Shown piece after piece: positions 18,096-22,058 of a stretch of 22,058 nt of DNA (its first letter is position 1; the number at the start of each line of letters is the position of its first letter). The DNA is taken from NCBI GenBank assembly GCA_003427395.1, contig BFEA01000747.1, positions 118,466 to 140,523 on the forward strand. The letters run 5' to 3'. Position numbers and translations under genes: made by a program. Under the pieces are notes generated by a model that saw only the letters and a program-made list of their open reading frames with translations, had not been told where the DNA came from and did not search any database. Source of the DNA: Chara braunii. Its lineage: Eukaryota > Streptophyta > Charophyceae > Charales > Characeae.

Positions 18096-19080
18096 AGGGA
18101 GAACGTGAGGAGACGTGTATCCATAAAGAGAGGAGCCGATCGCACAGCCAGGTAGTCGAGACACACAGTAGGAATCTGGGATGAATAGTCTACCTATGAG
18201 ATCAGGGACATGAATGCGAGGGCCCGTTATCGACACCATTCCAAGAGACGCCATATCCACTTAGGTCACCACTTAGCATACCCCGATCGAACTATGTACA
18301 CGCGATCAAGTCAATCGTCAACAATAAGGATAGTCACTGGCTGAGCTTAAACAGACCTGACAGCACAGCAAGAGAACCCCTTTGACTGAGCACGGGCAAA
18401 AAAGTTGACCAAAAACATTAGCTAAAGTCCACTCCGATTGAGTACGAACAAGCCCGATAAGCAAAGGTAACGAGAGTGGACATCGTTATTCTAAGAGGCC
18501 AGCCAGCCTGAGGCAGGTCCTTTATACTTGTCATCTTTGCTCATCCCCGACAAGTCATGTCATCCCACCTTTTTTTCTCAATACACTTAAAAGATACAAA
18601 GGTCCCAGCGACACACGCAGTCGTGGGCCAGCAGAAACCAGCCGAGGGGCGGAACCGGAGGCGAGGCCCAGGGCGACCGGTGTCGGAAGACGATGCGGCG
18701 CAGCTGCAGAAATTACTCGTCGCAGTCAACTTCAGCGCTGCGTCAAAACTGCGCTTAGGGATGTCCACGGTCATAGTCAAGTTGGGCCCTAGTGCATCGG
18801 TTAGATTTCCCCTGGGCCGGAATCAAGGGAAAGACGGCGCGGCGGTACGGTCCGCCGGAGACCTAATCGTCCCCGTTGGACTGGACCGACGCGACCACAA
18901 TGGGCCAATTAGTGGGGTCCGGTCCAAACGGCACTTGAAACGGACCAGGGGTTAGCGAGATATTCAAGTTTGACCGGTTGGGACCGGACCGACACTACCG
19001 TGTAACCCCTCTAGGAAAGGAATAGCCCTAAGTAGCCATATAGATAAGCAGCCAGGCCCAAATAATTGAAATAGGGTCAT
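18096..19080. other. unassigned region with one GC-rich open frame
   Basis: The plus-strand frame 18557-18955 (132 codons) contains RRRGPGRPVSEDD, which resembles an AT-hook core, but no other domain is visible and codon use cannot be judged. The rest, including 18260-18540, shows no gene, RNA or repeat that I recognise. Confidence 0.3.
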
Positions 19081-19083
19081 GTA

Positions 19084-19445
19084 CTATTTTTAGCTCGGGA
19101 CTGACTGTTCGTTTCCCAAAGTCGGGCCTACGCTAGTCCCGTTCTAAAAATAACACAGCCCCATGCTATTTTTAGCATGGGATTGACTGTTCATCTACCG
19201 GGAACTGGGCCTGCGCCAGTCCCGTTCTAAAAATAGCACAGCCCCACGCTATTTTTAGCGTGGGACTNATCTACCGGGAACTGGGCCTGCGCCAGTCCCG
19301 TTCTAAAAATAGCACAGCCCCACGCTATTTTTAGCGTGGGACTGACTGTTCATCTACCGGGAATTGGGCCTGCGCCAGTCCCATTCTAAAAATAGGACTG
19401 ACTGTTCATATCCCGAGGTCGGGACTGCTGCTATTTTTAGCACAG
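19084..19445 (+). repeat. about 83-bp hairpin satellite
   Basis: CTATTTTTAG occurs at 19084, 19166, 19249, 19325 and 19431, and units share GACTGACTGTTCATCTACCG, GGGCCTGCGCCAGTCCC and CTAAAAATAGCACAGCCC. Three units hold a perfect 9-bp stem around TTTT (19160-19181, 19243-19264, 19319-19340). One unit near 19390 has lost the hairpin. The N at 19268 replaces several bases of the unit. Confidence 0.9.
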
Positions 19446-19460
19446 GCCGGGACTAGAGTT

Positions 19461-20080
19461 TGACCACAGCGCCGACCATGGGACTGTAGCACAACCCCAA
19501 TCTCTTGGCCTCTCCATTATAAAAGAGAGGCCACGTCACCCAACAGGACGGATCAGCATGCGTGGCACACGTGGCACGGATCAGATTGCGAGAGAACCCT
19601 CATTTGCGGGAGCGCTGCAGCTTTGGCGGAAAGGCAAGGAGCGAAAGACACGAGCCAAAGAGCAGTGAAGTGCCAGCAGGCGCATGAGGGGAGCGCAAAG
19701 CGGGAGGCAAGAGGTCGAGCAGGAGGCAAGCAAAGGAAGGGGTAAGGAAAGGGAGGGACAAGATTGACCCCTCGCCTTCCCTTTCTCACCCCTTTTCTTC
19801 TCCTATTTTCTCTTCTCTCTCTCCTCATCTTCCCTCCCCCTCTTCTGTCCAACTGCCTTCATGCGTTGTGTGCATGCTGTATCTGATATGTACGAATCAT
19901 GACGGAGCTCTACATTAGTTGATTGGCCATAAATTATGTGCTCACACGCTGTAATTGAGGGCTGAGGCCAAACCGTGTGTCTTCACACGCCATGCGTGAG
20001 AGTCATAATCGAATTGTGTGCCTGTGCACGCCGTGCCTGAGGACAATTTTTTTGATCGCGTGTACATTGAGAACAAGGTC
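19461..20080. other. unassigned region with purine/pyrimidine switch
   Basis: Positions 19670-19762 are purine-rich and 19768-19850 pyrimidine-rich on the same strand, forming an imperfect fold-back (AAGGGGTAAGGAAAGG against CCTTCCCTTTCTCACCCCTT). No gene is recognised. Confidence 0.35.
19506..19540 (+). promoter_or_regulatory. possible TATA box inside a small palindrome
   Basis: ATTATAAAAG is flanked by GGCCTCTC and GAGAGGCC, which pair over 8 bases. TATAAAA directly after tandem repeats recalls a retroelement U3 promoter, but no transcript or downstream gene is visible. Confidence 0.25.
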
Positions 20081-20225
20081 GATTTTGAGACTGCCTGCGC
20101 AGTCACACTGGAACCAAGCCGATTTCGAGGCCGCCTGCGCAGTCACACTGGAACCAAGTCGAGTTTGAGACTGCCTGTGCAGTCACACTGGAACCAAGTC
20201 GATTTTGAGACTATCTGAGTAGTCA
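20081..20225 (+). repeat. 40-bp tandem array
   Basis: Units begin at 20081, 20121, 20161 and 20201, with an exact 40-base period. Shared words are GATTTTGAGACTGCC and GCAGTCACACTGGAACCAAG. GACTGC-CTGC-GCAGTC in unit 1 is a small hairpin. The last unit is partial. Confidence 0.92.
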
Positions 20226-20287
20226 AGCCAAACATCAAAGCCAAATTTAAGTCACACCGATCGACATACCGATAGTGCGGCCACACT

Positions 20288-20726
20288 GCGCACCGCTCAT
20301 GAGAGCCATATTGCAATTGTGTGCCAGTGCGCACCGCTCTTGAGAACCATATCAGAATCCTTTTGTTGTTTGCGACTGTGCGCCTGTGCACACCGCTGAT
20401 GAGAGCCATATTGCAACTGTGTGCCAGTGCGCACTGCTCTTGAGGACCATATCAGAATCCTTTTGCTATTTGCGACTGTGCGCCTGTGCGCACTGCTCAT
20501 GAGAGCCATATCTAAGTCTTTTCGTCATTTTGCAACTGTGCGCCAGTGCGCACCACTCTTGAGAACCATACCTGAGTCTGTTCGCTGTTTGTGACTGTGT
20601 GCCAGTGCGCACCACTCTTGAAAGCCATTTCGCAACTGTGCGCCAGTACGCACCACTCTTAAAAGTCATATCTGAGTTTTTTCGCTGTTTGCAAGTGTGC
20701 GCCAGTGCGCACCACTCTTAAAGGTC
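20288..20726 (+). repeat. 41 + 59-bp higher-order satellite
   Basis: GCGCAC-like cores fall at 20288, 20329, 20388, 20429, 20488, 20548, 20607, 20648 and 20707. Spacings are 41, 59, 41, 59, 60, 59, 41 and 59. The 41+59 pair forms a 100-bp higher-order unit. Most cores sit in GTGCGCCAGTGCGCAC, a 6-bp-stem palindrome. Confidence 0.9.
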
Positions 20727-20900
20727 ATTTTCAGAACAGTGCTATTCGCAAGGACCAACTTCTGAAAAGTGCTATTCGCAAAGGCCATTTTCAGAACAGT
20801 GTTATTCACGAGGGCCAATTTCAGAACAGTGCTATTCGCAAGGGCCAATTTCTGAACTGTGCTATTCACAAGGGCCATTTCTGAACTGTGCTATTCTCAA
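20727..20900 (+). repeat. about 34-bp tandem array
   Basis: TGCTATTCGCAAGGGCCAA and (C)TGAACTGTGCTATTC recur about every 33-35 bases, about five units. The repeated frame on the minus strand is a by-product of the period and is not called a gene. Confidence 0.88.
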
Positions 20901-21180
20901 CTATGTGCAGAGTGCGCACCTTGATTGAGAGCCATTTTTCTTAACTTTGTGCTGTGAGCAAAGTGCGCACCCTGATTAAGGACCATTTTCCGAACTTTGT
21001 GCTATTCCGAACTGTGCACCGAGTGAGCACTTGATTAAGGGCCATCTTCTTGAGCTTTGTGCTATTCGCAACTGTGCGCTGAGTGCACACCTTGATTGAG
21101 GGCCAATACTGAGCTCTGAGCATTTCGCAATTGTGCACCGAGTGAGCACTTGATTGAGAGTCATTTATGAGCTTTGTGCG
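20901..21180 (+). repeat. about 60-bp tandem array, degenerate
   Basis: Units share GAGTG.GCAC, TTGATT(G/A)AG and a GGCCA(T/A) plus GAGCTTTGTGC stretch; about five copies. It continues the GTGCGC-type core of the preceding array. Confidence 0.8.
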
Positions 21181-21351
21181 GCGGTTCTCTGGCCCTAAGT
21201 GAAGGCTGAGTGGAGCCCTCAAATGCTAGTCACCGCAAAAAGCTATTTATTCGTTTTATTATGTGACCGACATCGGCCCTAAGTGAGGGCAAAGTGGTGC
21301 CGTCAGATACCGGGCACAGTGAGAGTTATCACGCATGCTGAGGGTTGTGAT

Positions 21352-21577
21352 GCTGGACTAGAGTAAACAGTGGACTGAGATGCGATAAACTGTGGACTGT
21401 GTTCAACTCAATGCGGTAATGCTGGACTATAGTAAACACTGGACTCTGACGCGGTAGACTGTGGACTGTGTTCAGCGTTCTCACTCAATGCGGTAATGCT
21501 GGACTATAGTAAACAGCGGACTGTGACGCGGTAGACTGTGGACTGTGTTTGGTGTTCCCACCCAATGTGGTAGATCG
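21352..21577 (+). repeat. about 75-bp tandem array, three units
   Basis: GCTGGACTA begins units at 21352, 21421 and 21498 (spacings 69 and 77). Each holds AGTAAACA, a GACGCGGTAGACTGTGGACT-like stretch and GTGTT, then CAATG(C/T)GG. Confidence 0.88.
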
Positions 21578-21729
21578 CGGTTACGCCGTACTGTGGATTG
21601 TCTGGCTGGACTATGCTCATGCTCAGAACGGTAATAATGGTCAGTCTCCGCTTGAACTTAGCAATGCTAGGCAACACTCTTTTTCTCTTGGGATATTGTT
21701 GTTAAGACACGCACGCAAGCTTGTGTTCG

Positions 21730-22058
21730 CCAGTGCGCGCCCAGATTAGATTTATTATTTAAGTGTGCGCTAGTGCCCGCCCAGATCAGATTTATTATTT
21801 AAGTGTGCGCCAGTGCGCACCCAGGTCGGATATTATTATTTAAGTGCGCGCCCGCGCGCGCCCAAACCAGATATTATAAGCGTGCGCCCGCGCGCACCCA
21901 GACCAAATATTATTTTAGAGTGCGCGCCCGTGCGCGCCCAAGCTTGGAATAGCAGTAAGAATGCGCCCCCGTGCGCGCCCAAGCTTGGAATAGCAGTAAG
22001 AGTGCGCGCCCATGCGCGCCCAAGCTTGGAATATCAGTAAGAGTGCGCGCCCATGCGC
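21730..22058 (+). repeat. about 40-bp satellite array, continues past window end
   Basis: The CCCA-based boundary falls at 21741, 21781, 21821, 21862, 21898, 21938, 21979 and 22020. Early units carry AGATTTATTATTTAAGTG; late units carry AAGCTTGGAATAGCAGTAAG. All carry a G/C-rich core such as GTGCGCGCCCGTGCGCGCCC. The array is open-ended at the window edge. Confidence 0.92.

Noticed and set aside
18557-18955. 132-codon open frame with a GPGRP AT-hook-like core
   Set aside because: One short motif in a GC-rich stretch, no other domain and no neighbour context; too weak to call a gene.
20666-20878. Minus-strand repetitive protein with a unit like LANSTVLKL
   Set aside because: It is the translation of the ~34-bp satellite; the repetition explains it.
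19930-22058. CRISPR-like array
   Set aside because: Eukaryotic context, unequal units without unique spacers, and palindromic cores within tandem satellites.

Overview
The window is a repeat-dense piece of a eukaryotic nuclear genome. It looks like a streptophyte: two chromovirus-type Ty3/gypsy elements, two U6 snRNA-derived sequences of plant/algal type, a mitochondrial-type tRNA-Pro(UGG) fragment and long satellite arrays. A charophyte alga such as Chara is my guess from the style of the gag protein; that is inference only. A handful of single N bases point to a draft assembly. No complete host protein-coding gene is visible; the best host-gene candidate is one cysteine-rich, EGF-like putative exon (12747-12905).

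Layout. 1-993: unassigned sequence with one tRNA-like A/B-box block on the minus strand. 994-9094: a chromovirus locus. Its gag is intact (2753-4378). Its pol (4375-7991: protease, RT, RNase H, integrase, chromodomain) is broken by two in-frame stops and one frameshift. The unit is bracketed by two 701-bp LTR-like copies with TG...CA ends that face each other in INVERTED orientation (994-1694 minus, 8394-9094 plus). A second, 154-bp inverted pair (1696-1849 / 2473-2626) lies in the leader. The gag/pol junction carries an AAAAAAC slippery heptamer exactly in frame, directly before the gag stop, with pol in the -1 frame.

9095-12300: unassigned sequence holding at least five diverged copies of an unnamed dispersed repeat. 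12318-13723: two retroposed U6 snRNA copies in opposite orientation, each with an A-rich tail and flanking target-site-like duplications, with the EGF-like exon and SINE-like material between them. 14080-17540: a second, heavily decayed Ty3/gypsy element (gag, zinc knuckle, protease, RT). Its gag is interrupted by a mitochondrial-type trnP(UGG) sequence on the minus strand.

17740-22058: mostly tandem repeats. They are a ~100-bp minisatellite; an ~83-bp hairpin satellite with a compensatory base-pair change; a 40-bp array; a 41+59-bp higher-order repeat; ~34-bp and ~60-bp arrays; a ~75-bp array; and a ~40-bp array running off the window end. Several arrays share a GTGCGC-N4-GCGCAC palindrome, which suggests one evolving satellite territory.

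Nothing here works as a pathway. The only genes that work together are the gag and pol of the first element, which would have encoded a self-replicating chromatin-targeting retrotransposon; its present pol is not intact.
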